This document shows, piece after piece, positions 1 through 11,921 of a stretch of 64,000 bases of DNA. The DNA comes from Xanthostigma xanthostigma (taxonomy: Eukaryota > Arthropoda > Insecta > Raphidioptera > Raphidiidae). Within the stretch, counting starts at the first letter, position 1. Every line of letters starts with the position of its first letter. A program made the position numbers and the translations under genes. The DNA is taken from NCBI GenBank assembly GCA_963575645.1, contig OY754465.1, forward strand, positions 6,200,001 through 6,264,000, in the 5' to 3' direction. The notes beneath the pieces are model-generated. The model made no database searches. It saw nothing but the letters and a program-made list of their open reading frames with translations, and had not been told where the DNA came from.

Positions 1-361
1 GAAAATATAAACAACGAATATTTTTTGTTTTGAAAGGGTTATTTAATATTTTTTTATGAAAATGATGTAATTTCCTTTATACAATTCTGTATGCGGGTTG
101 TTTTACGACAATGCATTTTAGAATCATCATCTTACAACCAAGTTATATTACCACAATAACCATAACCCGATACTAAGTGCAGCAGACAAATTATAATAAA
201 GTTTTCTCACACATTATTTTAGTGTAGGCTACATTACTTGGTACTAACAGTACAAATACGTAAAATATTAACGGAATCTTTCGTTTTTGTGCAAGTTTTT
301 GGATATTTTGTACGACAGACCGGAAAACGCACTTCTAGAATGTTCGCCTTTCTGCTGTTTG

Positions 362-559
362 CACCTACATGGGATTCGTATTTCTCCCGATCGCATGTCG
401 GCTCAGCATCGGAAGCAAACTCCAATATTATAATATAGGTGTCCTAGATTGGAAAGGGAAGCCCGATTTTCTTTCGAATGTAATTATAATATTGGTGTTT
501 GCCTTTGTTTTGATATCGGTCGATATCGAAACAAGAGAAATACGGGTCCCATGTAGGTG
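362..559. mobile_element. Small inverted-repeat element (MITE-like)
   Basis: The ends are CACCTACATGGGA and TCCCATGTAGGTG, with about 24 bp of matching inverted termini in 198 bp. No target duplication was recognised. Open frames here are incidental. Confidence 0.55.
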
Positions 560-677
560 GTTACCTAATTATGACTTGACCGATTTTGTTTAAAATTTGT
601 ACATGTGTCCACCTTAAAAATATTTTTTGATCAAGGCACTGGCGGTTTGCCAACAACTTCGTCTGCATGGTATAGAT

Positions 678-1375
678 CAGTGATGGCGAACCTATGATTC
701 GTTTTTGACGAAAACAGAAATTTTTCAGAACTTTGGCAAAATCATCATGCTTATAGAAAAAAACACGCTGAATCCAATGAGTACAAACAAAAGTCTATAT
801 GTCTTTGGGCTTAGAAGCTATTTGCGTTTATAGTTTTCAGAAAATCATATAAAACGTTCGAATGGCCGTAGTTTCCAAACTAAAACAGATACAGACGTTT
901 GCTTACGCTAATTGAATTCAGCGTAATTTTTTCTGTAAGCATTCTCAATTTCAAAATTATATTAAAACATTCGATTTTTGCAAATTTTTCAAGTCATACT
1001 CCTTTAAAAAAATGCGATTTTTGACGAAAACCGAAATCTTTTGGAACTTTAGCAAAAACATCATGCTTATAGAAAAAAACACGCTGAATCCAATGAGCAC
1101 AAATAAACGTCTGTATGTCTTTTGGTTTAGAAGTTATTTGCGTTTATAGTTTTCATAAAATCATATAAAACCTTCGAATGTCGTAGTTTACGAATTAAAA
1201 AAGATACAGAATACAGACGTTTGCTTACGCTCATTGAATTCAGCGTAATTTTTTCTGTGTAAGCATTCTCAATTTTAAAAGTATATTAAAAAATTCGATA
1301 TTTGCAATTTTTTCAATGCATACCCCTAAAAATGCGTTTTGACGAAAACCGAAATCTTTCGGAACTTTTGAATGT
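678..1375. repeat. hAT-like end fragment, then a 312-319-bp tandem repeat
   Basis: CAGTGATGGCGAACC at 678 looks like a hAT terminus. From about 703 a unit beginning TTTTTGACGAAAAC repeats near 1015 and 1334. The units are diverged but collinear, giving about 2.2 copies. Confidence 0.65.
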
Positions 1376-1826
1376 CGAATACCTATGTATTTCTTTATTT
1401 TCTAAGAAGTGTATTTCGAGTGTCGCTTTTTTAGCTAAACAATTGATAACATTTTTCACCCCTATTTTCATTCCTTGTGATAAGAATTTAGATAATTTTT
1501 TGATTTTAATAAATACACAAGTCAAATTTCGTGTTTCTAACTCAAGTCTTTTCTGAAAATGTCTATTTTTAAAGTTCTTCTTCTAACTTGTAAGGATTGA
1601 TTCAAAAAAAAAAAAAAAAAAACAATCGAAAACGTATTTGCTTATTTCGTATGTTGAATTCATTACATCCCACTTTAACAATTCGTGACGCGTAAACATT
1701 TTGCCAACATACACTTTCCCCTCTCTTTGGGGTTGAATTTCGAAAAATCCCTTAATAGATTAAATTGTGCATTATAGACACTCGACATCTGAGATCATCA
1801 GCGTCTAAAATCCCTTCTTAGTGGAT
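1376..1826. other. No gene seen
   Basis: AT-rich sequence with an A-run near 1605-1622. No coding pattern or clear repeat structure was found. Confidence 0.5.
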
Positions 1827-4193
1827 CGTATACTTTTATTCTATAGGTACTGAGCATAAGAATAAAATCGCAATCGAACTAATAGGGTGCAAACATATAC
1901 TTCTGTCTTTTTTTACGCCGTAAGCACTGGCGTATCCAGGAGGGCAAACAAGCACTGGGGACCCGGCTTAAGAATTTCTAATTTGCCCCCTCCTGAGCTA
2001 AAAGCTGGGTACGCCTATGTTAACGTCATAGAAAAAGACAAAGTTTTTGAAACGGAGATACTTTATTCAGATTGCATGCAAGTACATCCACCAATCCTAT
2101 CATCGGAGAAATCAGGGAATTACATCGAAGAAAGAGACGCAGATATATTTTACGATACGCTTTGTTTCGTTCACTCACCGCACATTGAGTTGATAGGCAA
2201 TGATTCATATAAGTTAATAGATGTATGTAGTGGATGATTGCGTCACTAAAGCAACATTTTGTCTAAATTTCAAGTTTCTATAGCTTCAGCGGCTTGGCCC
2301 GGGCGTTGATTAGACAATAAACGCTATGTCTTCATTTGACCCCTTAGGGATTGAAATAAAATAAACGTACCATCGTAGTACATATTTCTGATTACAGTAC
2401 GACCTAATTGTTAAAGTTATCAGTAAATAGTTATTGGCGTAACTAGTAGTCTAAGTCATTCATCGCGCTGACAGGTCATGACTTAGCCTACAAGTTGCGC
2501 CCATAATTTTATTCAACAATTGCGCGTTATTCATGTTTTAATTATAATGAGATGTTGTAAATATCTATTTATTTCTTTATAACAGAAACTGTCAATACTA
2601 ACAGCACCAAACAGCACGATTCAATGTTTTGGTTTGAGGTTAGCCGGTTATGAATAAACTCCATGTCTAAAGCATTCGGCCTCTCAATTTTAGCCTCAAT
2701 GGGTAACAACGGAGTTGTTGTTACCTACTATTTCGTTACGACTCAGAAAATAGTTACGTTTATTTTCATTACTCCACAATGGCCGAGCTAGTAGGAATCT
2801 TCATTGAGAAGTAATTGTCACCATTCGGTAAATGGCTATTTAGGGTTCGGTTTTTAGGCATGATAAAACATGAATAACGCGCATGAGTTGAATAAATAAA
2901 ATAAACGTACAATCGTATTACAGTACAAGCTAATTGTTAAAGTTATCACTAAATAAATTATTATTTTTAAATGCATAATATATACGTAAATTACCATTCA
3001 TGTTATCAGACTTCAAGGTTATTTTTACTATTTTGTGTACGTTCAAAAAACCCCAAATGATTGAAGATATCACGGGTCATCTCAACCAGTGGTCCGCTCT
3101 AATTGCATGTTATAACATGTCTATTAATTTATATCAATGCAAATTTATTGCCAAAATTAATTATATTAAGTTTGTTATAAAAATAACAATAAAATGATAT
3201 TTATTCAACTCATGCGCGTTATTCATGTTTTATCATGCCTAAAAACCGAACCCTAAATAGCCATTTACCGACTGGTGACAATTACTTGTCATAACTCAAT
3301 GAAGATTCCTACTAGCTCGGCCATTGTGGAGTAATGAAAATAAACGTAACTATTTTCTGAGTCGTAACGAAATAGTAGGTAACAACAACTCCGTTGTTAC
3401 CCATTGAGGCTAAAATTGAAAGGCCGAATGTTTTCGACATGGAGTTTATTCATAGCCGGCTAACCTCAAACCAAAACATTGAATCGTGCTGTTTGGTGCT
3501 GTTAGTATTGACAGTTTTTTTTTTATAAAGAAATAAATAGATATTTACAACATCTCATTATAATTAAAACATGAATAACGCGTAATTGTTGAATAAAATT
3601 ATGGGCGCAACTTGTAGGCTAAGTCATGACCTGTCAGCGCGATGAATGACTTAGACTACTAGTTATGCTAATAACTATAATGTGAAAAGAATATATAAAA
3701 TGTATGAATATTGAACAAGCCTTCGGTAAAAAATTTAAGCAGCGCATTCCGCCGACGCTTGTCGACTGAAATCAGGTGTCTATGGGAACACCAGTGGTTG
3801 CGTGTCAAAATTTGTGAACCATAAATTAAATAAATTAACTATATGAATCATTGTCTATCTACTCAATGTGCGGTGAGCGAAGGCAACAAAGCGTATAGAA
3901 AATATATCTGCGTCTCTTTCTTCGATGTAATTCCCTGATTTCTCCGATGATAGGATTGGTTGATGTACTTGCATTCAATCTGAATAAAGTATCTCTGTTT
4001 CAAAAACTTTGTCTTTTTCCATGACGTTAACATGGGCGTACCCAGCTTTCGGCCCAGGAGGGGGCAAATTAGAAATTTCTTAAGCCGGGTCCCCAGCGCT
4101 TGTTTTGCCTTCCTGGATACGCCAGTGCTTACGGAGTAAAAAAAGACAAAAGCGTATGTTTGCACCCTAAAGGTTCGATTGTGATTTTATTCC
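1827..4193. mobile_element. Large nested foldback element
   Basis: The outer arms 1827-2216 and about 3836-4193 are inverted copies containing GTATCCAGGAGGGCAAAC or its complement. The inner arms 2432-2898 and 3200-3677 are another inverted pair. The loop is about 300 bp. Related single arms occur at 8612-8995 and 20455-20925, so two families are nested. Open frames in the arms are mirror shadows. Confidence 0.75.
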
Positions 4194-4660
4194 TGGAGAG
4201 TGACCTTAATTTATTATAACTCGGTTGCTTAGGAACGATTGCCAGTTATAGACGCTTGCCAACTAAGATAATAAGCGTCGGACGGTCCATTATTCAAGCT
4301 AGAGTTTAGTTTATTATATTCGCTACGAAAGAGAATTGTTTTATAAATAAGATAAAACTATCAAAAACAGCGATTAAATCGACGTAATTGAAAAATATTT
4401 TTAAATACAGGCATCTATTTTTCTTAAATATAAACTATTAACGTGTTTTCGTGAACTTTGTATTTTATAAATTGTTTTAATTTGCAGAACATTTTTTGTT
4501 TTCTTTTATTATCAATACTGTCAATTACTGAAGTTTAAATGATGTAAACAAAAAATATATAAAACAATATTGTTAAACTTTAAGGTTATGACGCGATTCA
4601 CACCTAATTTGTTGCAAACTGTAATTTATTAAAGTCTGTTCCGCTCATATAATAACAATG
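4194..4660. other. No gene seen
   Basis: AT-rich intergenic sequence without recognisable coding or repeat structure. Confidence 0.5.
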
Positions 4661-4868
4661 TAAAATACGCGCCGCGAATCTAAAAGGCTCGGAAGTTAGA
4701 TGCGAATACAAGTGACAAAGGCAACGAGCGATCACGGCCAATCACCGACAAGCGCACGCTCCGTGCAGGTAGCTGGGAGGTGGCAGCGAGTCTCAACGGC
4801 TCTAAAATGTGCCATTGCGACGCTGTTTGTGACTAACTTCCGAATCTTTTAGATATTGTGCGTACAAT
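4661..4868. mobile_element. MITE family 1, copy A (internally deleted)
   Basis: The ends match the family terminus TACGCGCCACGGATCTAAAA and its inverse. At about 208 bp it is shorter than the 290-327-bp copies at 18050, 19436, 43452 and 49843. Confidence 0.75.
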
Positions 4869-5027
4869 TAATTAAGTGTAGCTGTAGGGGACTAGGTTTA
4901 GGATAATATTCTGTATTGTATGTAAAGTACATTAACCAGAAACGTTTTTGTCTTGCAAATTAGGAGATAGAACTTGTTGAAAATTATATTTATAAATGTT
5001 AGTAATGATCAGGTAATTCGTTAATTA

Positions 5028-5486
5028 CCTATTTATATATTAAAATAAAGCCCCTCCGCCGCATCTGCCTGTATGTCTGTCTGAACGCGATAAACTCAAA
5101 AACTGCCCGACGGATTTTCATACGGTTTTCACTAATAGAAAGAGCGATAAACGAGGAAGGTTTTCGTAAATAATTTGTAAATATTTTGTACAAAATGACG
5201 GTATTTTGTCAAGGAAAACTGTATCCGTATCATGTAGCGATATCAAGTATCCGTATCATGTAGCGATATCAAGTATCCGTATCATGTAGCGATATCAATT
5301 CTCAGCGATAAAATGGCGCGTCACTGCAGCGCACCAGGCGGGAACTAGCGACATGAGCTAGCGGACACTGCCACCACGCGACATTTTGGCGCTGTAGTCG
5401 TTTGTTAATGAAATACATTTTGCATAATTTTCCGATAACACAATATATATTTATCGCACCCTGGTGAAACCGGGCCGGGCCGCTAG
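5028..5486 (+). mobile_element. Helitron-like element (degraded)
   Basis: The 5' part carries AACGCGATAAACTCAAAAAC, common in insect Helitrons. The 3' end is GGTGAAACCGGGCCGGGCCG followed by CTAG and T. The 5' TC boundary is uncertain. Confidence 0.55.
5221..5298. repeat. 26-bp tandem repeat, three copies
   Basis: GTATCCGTATCATGTAGCGA repeats with a 26-bp period at 5221, 5247 and 5273, inside the Helitron-like element. Confidence 0.85.
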
Positions 5487-6204
5487 TAATAAATAATTGA
5501 ATAGTGAGATGCAAAATGGAACACACTTAAAGTAATTATAATGTACCTATTCTATTTCTTTGAAGCGCGATTTAAAAAAATTAAGATCGCTAAAAAAATC
5601 AAATAGATCCAGTAGTCTCTGAGATACCTATACAAGCATGTAAATTACAAAGATACAATTCATAAGCCATAAGTAAGCAGGAGCAACAGAAGCACGTGCC
5701 CAGGACCCAGGCGAAAGGGGGCCCCCAGAAAGATCGAAAAAATTTGCATTATATTAAATAATTAAAAAAATAACTGCACGTCTTTCAACAAGTTTTTATA
5801 GGAACATATTATGTTGATTAAATTTTTAGAAATTAAAAATCAACGTTGAAACCCTTTTTTTTAATTACGCCTTAAGTGAGATGATAAGGGACCTAAATAA
5901 ACATTGTTTACAGTTAAGAGCTGTCTAGTTGGCACGAATATGTTGTGAAGAAACTTTTGATTTTAATTTGTCTGTTTAATGGAATATCTATATTTAAATC
6001 TCGACGAAAAACAACGCAGATTTACCACAAACTGTAGTCGTAGACCTAGTGGAGCCTCCGATATTCTGAGACGAGAAAATTATGTGTCTGCACTTTAACG
6101 GTCACAACAAACGCCCACATTTCAAATAAACTTTTATAACGAGTCGTCCAAAGTAATATTTACGGAGAGCCCGATTGTATTTATATTTGTTTTAAAAACA
6201 CATT
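5487..6204. other. No gene; fragment of a hAT-like element
   Basis: Mostly AT-rich. Around 5690-5720 a GC-richer piece (CCCAGGACCCAGGCGAAAGG) resembles degraded hAT termini. Confidence 0.4.
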
Positions 6205-6660
6205 TGGAATACGAAAATTATTAATAACATTTTGATAGAAATAAAATTAATCGTCATAATATATTTTCATTAATAAAATTACGTTGTTATAACAACGTAA
6301 TTTTATTAATTTATTTAATTTTATTTCTATCAAAATGTCATTAATAATTTTGAATATTTGTCGAATGTAATAAATTATTATATCATGTTTGAATTTGCAG
6401 TATGCCCTTATAACTATATAATGTATAATATATTATATAATATATAATCTAGTTTTGAATTACAAAATAAGTATAGAAATTGCTAGAAGTGCACTGATTT
6501 TTCGTAACATTGGCGCCTTCTGGCGGCTCTTTATCTTCCGCCTAGCCTTCTGGCAATTTTTCCCTACTTACTTATACTATCTCCTATTATTCTGCAAATT
6601 TTCAGCTCTGCACCGAGTCACCCATTTTCTCCGTAGCCAGCTCTCCGTAAATTAGAAGAA
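6205..6660. mobile_element. Palindromic element, family 2
   Basis: The sequence around 6455-6650 (CGCCTTCTGGCGGCTC) is shared with 41167-41595 and 42288-42490. The centre holds a perfect palindrome at 6271-6310 (ACGTTGTTATAACAACGT core). Confidence 0.7.
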
Positions 6661-6686
6661 AGCAATGTGGAAAATAAAAATATATT

Positions 6687-6759
6687 CGCCCAACGTGGGG
6701 CTTGAACCCACAACCCTGATATTAACAGTCGCATACTCTACCGACTGACCCAGCCGGGC
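6687..6759 (-). pseudogene. Decayed tRNA-Lys-like gene with anticodon GTT
   Basis: The minus strand gives a 73-nt tRNA-Lys-like sequence with intact acceptor (GCCCGGC with GTTGGGC) and T arm (GTGGGTTCAAGCCCCAC). The anticodon loop is CTGTTAA, so the anticodon reads GTT (Asn) rather than CTT. The anticodon stem has two mismatches and the D stem one. It therefore looks like a pseudogene or tRNA-derived repeat head. Confidence 0.6.
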
Positions 6760-6843
6760 TTGTGAATGTACAACCTAATATTGATATATCTAGTTACGGC
6801 ATTTCACCTGAATAGAAGCTATTTTTGAGATACATTTTGCAAC

Positions 6844-7019
6844 ATTTTTCATTGATGCTCCGCTCCTATTGGTCGTAGCGTGATATTATATAGCCTATAG
6901 CCTTCCTGGATAAATGAGCTATCCAACAAAAAATTTTGTTTCAATTTGAACCAGTAGTTCCTGAGATTAGCGCGTTCAACCAAACAAACGAACTCTTCAG
7001 CTTTATATATTAATATAGA
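6844..7019 (-). mobile_element. Helitron-like fragment (5' end)
   Basis: The minus-strand 5' end TCTATATTAATATATAAAGC is followed by GCTGAAGAGTTCGTTTG and CGCTAATCTCAG, matching the elements at 10612-10931 and 48105-48466. The 3' end is missing. Confidence 0.7.
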
Positions 7020-7035
7020 TTTTCCTTTTTTACAG

Positions 7036-7154
7036 AGAGCGGTAGATGCAAGTACAGAAAAAAGTGAAGTAAGAATATGTCAGAACAGCACTCCATGTGG
7101 ATGGGCAGTATACATCCCTACCTCAAGAAGGGTGGACTATTTTATGAAAAATTC
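7036..7154 (+). CDS. Cys-rich gene, penultimate coding exon
   Basis: The exon is 39 codons plus two bases. It follows a pyrimidine tract with TACAG and is followed by GTAAGT. It encodes the first two cysteines and the tryptophan. The 5' end of a Helitron fragment stops at 7019, only 16 bases before the exon. Confidence 0.75.
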
Positions 7155-9940
7155 GTAAGTATTTATTTGCATAATTGAAATTTCATATTAATTTTATTTT
7201 GAAACTCAGTGTCGGATTTATTAGGGTTTTCGACAAAAACATTAATAAAAAAAAAAACGAGTGAGCTTTAGACCACACGACTGAAGTAAAACTTCTTCCT
7301 GCCATAATTTGTTATTATTCATCCGAAAATTCACAAAATATGAACTTTAAAATGAATTTACAATTTTATTCACTTTAAACGTAGAATATTTAATGTATTG
7401 AACAAAATATTAATTTATAAAATTGTTCAAGAACGAAATGAACAGTCTAATGTAAACAGAAAGAAATATAAACATAAAGATAATGAAAACAAAAGTAATA
7501 CATTGCAATTACTTAGCTCTCGTTGGATTTTAAGCGTAAATCTTTATGAAATATTATTTAAAGTAGGTTTACAAAACTTTTTTCTATTACCCGATAGCGC
7601 CACTGGCAAGTAAAGTATGTGTCATTCTATTGTTAGTACTGCTTATATTTTCGGCCACCTGATGTCGACATTAGCCAGTGAAGTATTTGTCATCCTCTTT
7701 CTATCTTTACTAACTTATATCTCCCTCTCAACTTCCGTTCGCCTCGCCCGATCACACTTCCGTAAATCTCTCGTCAGGCATTCACCAGCTTACTCCCCAA
7801 GTCATGCGCGCGAAAAGAAGTTTTACTTCAAAAATAAATCGCATCCTTTTTAATGAAATTTCAACGTACGTATTAATGTATTTATAATTTATAATGTTTT
7901 TGGGTCCAAAAATTCTGAAACAATTCTAATGGACGGATATGTACCGAAACCATGGAGAATTCTTTGAAACTTAAAAAATAATTAATACTTTAGCTAACTT
8001 TAATTGCGTTTTTTATGTGAAGCATCTATTATATATTATATTGGCGCGTATTGGCAGCAAAATGTCACGGCAAACGGCATGATGTCCTCTCCCTCTCCTC
8101 TACCGCATATGCTTCATTCCTTCTCTGTGTGAGCTGTGCTGCGTGTGCCACTATAGTTTTGTATACACATTTTGTATTAGTTACAGGGTGAAAGTTTTTT
8201 AATATAACAGGGCAAAATTTAGTTACAAGGCGAAATTTATAGTTACTAGAATTTCGCTAAAATATATGTTTCACATTTGCCACGCATCCTACGATGGCTA
8301 ATTTTTTTAAAGTGATAAAATCGATAAGAAAACAAGCTTTTCTAGGGACGAGACCTATATACCTATAGATCTATTTTTTGCATCCCCGAAACCCATTTTC
8401 AGATTTCATTCAAATCGTTAGGGTCGTTTTTGAGAAAAAAATCCTGTTTATTAATGTAGTGGGATTATATACTAACGCCATCCCTCGGTAAAAAAATGAA
8501 AACCAAACTGCTTAAATAAAGCTTTCGGTAGATCGTCTATTTTACGCAAACGGCGATGAATGATGATCGCCTTGATATGGTATTAGTATATTCTATATAT
8601 TTAATAATTTACTATATGAATCATTGTCTATCTACTCAATGTGCGGTGAGCGAAGGCAACAAAGCGTATCGAAAATATATCTGCGCCTCTTTCTTCGATA
8701 TAATTCCCTGATTTCTCCGATGATAGGATTGGTTGATGTACTTGCATTCAATCTGAATAAAGTATCTCTGTTTCAAAAACTTTGTCTTTTTCTATAACGT
8801 TAACATGGGCCTACCTAGCTTTTGGCCCAGGAGGGGGCAAATTAGAAATTTTTTAAGCCGGGTCCCCCGGGCTTGTTTTGCCCTCCTGGATACGCCAATG
8901 CTTACAGAGTGAAAAAGACAGCTAAGTATATGTTTGTACCGTAATGGTTCGATTGCGATTTTATTCCTATGCTCAGTATAGAATAAAAGTATATGGGTAT
9001 TAGGTGAATAAACGAATTTCTCAAAAAATTAAAATACGGTATGCTGTATTTTTTACGAATATTTCCCCTTAACGAGGTTGAGCCGTTTTACGGGGATAAT
9101 GAAAAAAATCTGAAATAAAGTTTTTTTAATAGATCTTTTTATGACAAAATTTTCTGTAAAAAATCCAAAATCATTAGGAGATTTATAAAGTTAAAAATTA
9201 AAAAAAACTTTTACATGCAGTCTTATGGAAAATATGTCAACCTAACATGCAAACGGTACATTTTAATTTTTTGCAAATAACCAAATAATATTAGCAGTTC
9301 CGAAAACTAACTATGTAAAGCATCGATCTCTTACGCATATTTTAATATTTTTCCAATTTAATTAGGAGACTTTTAATCATTAAAAAAAATTATTAAACCT
9401 TAGCACTTTTCGATTATGGACTTTTATTCTTGACAATTTTAACAATTTTAACTGAATTTTCAACTTTTTAATGATTTAATTTTAATTTTTATTACTTCTA
9501 ATTTCTTTTGTTAATTATTTACTGCAAAAAATATGTAAAATACAGATATTTACATAAATTTATTTTTTCTAACCTAACTTTGTACAAAAAATTCAAAAGT
9601 TAGTCCATAATACTGAAATAATTAATTAATATTTAAAAAAACTTATTTATTTATGCCTTTATGACAATAATTTATTAGTATCATCGACTTATAACCTTTT
9701 GTAAAAATTTATTATGGAAAAGTTCCCATTTAGAATTCGACTTACTTTTGATTGGGACTGTAACGCATCAACCTCCTTAAGATGAGAGATCAGCGGTGAA
9801 TGAAGAAGCTATTATTTGATAAAAAACGAAACTAAATATGTTGTCTTTATTGTTTCAGATGTGTGTGCCCAACAGGATTAAAATGCACCAGGGACAACGA
9901 CGACTTATCAGTGAGCGCCTACGTGTACAGATGCCAATGA
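7036..9940 (+). CDS. Small six-cysteine protein, probably secreted (3' part of gene)
   Basis: Two exons join cleanly. Exon A is 7036-7154 and starts in phase 0 after TTTTTTACAG. Exon B is 9859-9940 and follows TGTTTCAG. The junction forms a Ser codon and the frame ends at TGA 9938-9940. The joined product is 66 residues with six cysteines, in the pieces ICQNSTPCGWAVY, a central RRVDYFMKN, then SCVCPTGLKC and a C-terminal SAYVYRCQ. The N-terminal exon, expected to hold Met and a signal peptide, was not found and may lie 5' of the window or be too short to see. The spacing suggests a compact disulfide-bonded peptide of a type I associate with conserved uncharacterised arthropod proteins. I cannot name a family, so function is unknown. 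The 2.7-kb intron is filled with repeats. Confidence 0.75.
7258..7840. repeat. Inverted-repeat element with GAAGTAAAACTTC ends
   Basis: GACTGAAGTAAAACTTCTT near 7281 and AAGAAGTTTTACTTCA near 7816 are inverted. The left end is repeated at about 58370-58420. It lies in the Cys-rich gene intron. Confidence 0.5.
7841..8611. other. No gene seen
   Basis: Intronic sequence of the Cys-rich gene. There is a pyrimidine-rich patch at about 8085-8130 but no coding signal. Confidence 0.45.
8612..8995. mobile_element. Single arm of the 1827-4193 foldback family
   Basis: It matches the 3836-4193 arm, including ATGAATCATTGTCTATCTAC and GGAGGGGGCAAATTAG. It extends through the GCTCAGTATAGAATAAAAG end that the right arm there lacks. 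Confidence 0.75.
9230..9790. repeat. Repeat family 3 (about 550 bp), copy A
   Basis: Inverted copy of 21985-22510 (for example TTGATTGGGACTGTAACG here). It also matches 29120-29690, which carries an insertion. It ends about 70 bases before exon 9859. Confidence 0.75.
9859..9940 (+). CDS. Cys-rich gene, last coding exon
   Basis: The exon follows TTGTTTCAG, completes the split Ser codon and adds 26 residues with four cysteines before TGA. A possible AATAAA polyadenylation signal lies at 10189-10194. Confidence 0.78.
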
Positions 9941-10188
9941 AACCTGAACGAAATTATTATTACCATATCAATCATTAATTTATTAGTCTTTGATCGAAAG
10001 ACATAATTTCATTTTATCAAAAAAAAATTTTGGTAATGAGCGTTCACAGAAATTATGTTTGTTGAAAAAAGACTGGAAAATTATACCGAAAGCAGAAAGT
10101 TTTCATTTTTTATGAATCGGTTTCGAAAACTTGTGTATTCATCGCACATAAAATTGCTCACCACTTGCATTCCTGAAATATTGAAATT

Positions 10189-10194
10189 AATAAA
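10189..10194 (+). other. Possible polyadenylation signal of the Cys-rich gene
   Basis: AATAAA occurs 249 bases after the stop codon on the coding strand, in AT-rich sequence. No transcript evidence is available. Confidence 0.4.
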
Positions 10195-10199
10195 CTTGT

Positions 10200-10611
10200 A
10201 TAGGTGTGAATAATGAAATAGTTTTTTTTTTTGTTAAGTTATAATTAGTAAACTGCGAATTTTTAGCTTTAGTGAAAGAAAACAACTCCAGTATTTAATA
10301 ATTATGTTTATCGTACTTATGCCAAAAATATCAAAGCGTGGAACGTTGTTCCATTTGCAATTGAAAACTGTAAAATATTTGGTGCCAATTTACTTAAGTG
10401 TAATTTCTGTTAGTTGAATCATGTTTGACTTACGAAAATTGAAAAAGATAATTGCGATGTTTTTCCCTTGCAGTAATTTATCCAAGGGGCGGATACAGGT
10501 TCTCATCTGGAGGGGGCGGGGATCACAAAATAATAGCAATAGGAGTTAAAAATAAACATAATATACTGATTTTCAATAATTTTGCTGTAATTCCTTTAAA
10601 TATATATGTAA
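10200..10611. other. No gene; short hAT-like fragment
   Basis: AAGGGGCGGATACAGG at about 10483 resembles the end of the hAT-like element at 21890. The rest shows nothing recognisable. Confidence 0.4.
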
Positions 10612-10931
10612 CTAGCGGTCCCGCCCGGTTTCACCCGGGTGCAAAAGAACGAATAGGGGGAGGTACATGAGTACGCACACTCATCAAAATTTCATGATAA
10701 TCGGAGTTACCGTTCAAAAGTTTTTGCCGGACGGACAAATTTTGAGTTTTATTTTTCATTGATGCTCCGCTCCTATTGGTCGTAGCGTGATATTATATAG
10801 CCTATAGCCTTCCTCGATAAATGGGCTATCCAACACAAAAATAATTTTTCAATTCGAATCAATAGTTTCTGAGATTAGCGCGTTCAGCCAAACAAATAAA
10901 CAAACTCTTCAGCTTTATCTCTTAGTATAGA
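10612..10931 (-). mobile_element. Non-autonomous Helitron
   Basis: On the minus strand it begins TCTATACTAAG and ends GGGCGGGACCG-CTAG. It is flanked by A and T as expected for Helitron insertion between A and T. About 320 bp, no coding capacity. Confidence 0.8.
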
Positions 10932-11921
10932 TTGAATTCCTCGATATGGCAGTTAGTTGGAGATCTCAAGTGACACCAACTCATGTAAATATTGAGTATA
11001 TATCCAAAAAATCGAACGACAGAGAACATTTTTAAATTCTTCGACTCGAGGCCATCTTGTATTCGCCCCAGAATTTATCCGAAAATATTTTAAAGACAAT
11101 CGGTTTTAAGTTTGTTTCGGGATCCAGCAAAAATTTTTGGATGCCTATTTTTTTACATTTATCACTGAATATCCAGAAGTGTTGATTTATGGAGCTCAAA
11201 GATTGTCTTTTCAAAAAGCGCCCGTTTTTTCAATCTGGCAGAATATTGTAGAAATATAAAAATATTATTTCTGTTAGTACAACTAAAAATACAGACGGCC
11301 AACAGGGAAGAAAATTTATATCTTAAAATTGTAGTGACGAGCGGATATTACTTACCCAAAAACATTTTATGAAGGTAATCTTGATAGGAATTAGGGAAAA
11401 ACATGAAGTAATTCGAAATTATCTTTTTCCGTATGGATTTTGTATGACTGTTCACGGTTTAGATTTAAATAAGTATTTATTTTCTTTGCACTTTTCTCTA
11501 ATTTTCACCATTCATTTATAACATTGTATTTATATTCAGTATTTTTTCATAGTTTATAGAAATGTAGTTAATTTGCAATATAAAAATTATGAAATATTTT
11601 TCTGGACATGTTGTAGGTCTGATTTTTTTAACTATTTATTTTTAGTTCTTTTGCACAAATTGTAGGTTTTTTTACGGTGCAATAAAAAAACAAAAATGAG
11701 CAGCTCTCTAAAAATATTGCAACGCAATTTTAGAAGTAATTGCTAAACAAATTTTAGTATTTAAATTAAATTGTTATATTTGCCTTTATTTGTATAATAA
11801 TTTTGTATAATATTTAACAATTTTAAATAGATTAACAGAAAAAATTATAGTCTACTTATTATTAGGAATTTTTTATACTGTTCAAAAAATTTCGAATTGG
11901 CAAAAATAAAGGCAAGGACAT
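10932..11921. other. No gene seen
   Basis: AT-rich intergenic sequence. One 60-codon open frame on the minus strand has no supporting features. Confidence 0.5.

Noticed and set aside
1887-2237. 116-codon open frame
   Set aside because: It lies in a foldback arm whose inverted copy (3863-4165) also gives an open frame. The pattern follows the repeat, not a gene.
6687-6759. Functional tRNA-Asn
   Set aside because: The anticodon is GTT, but the body is tRNA-Lys-like and the anticodon stem has two mismatches.
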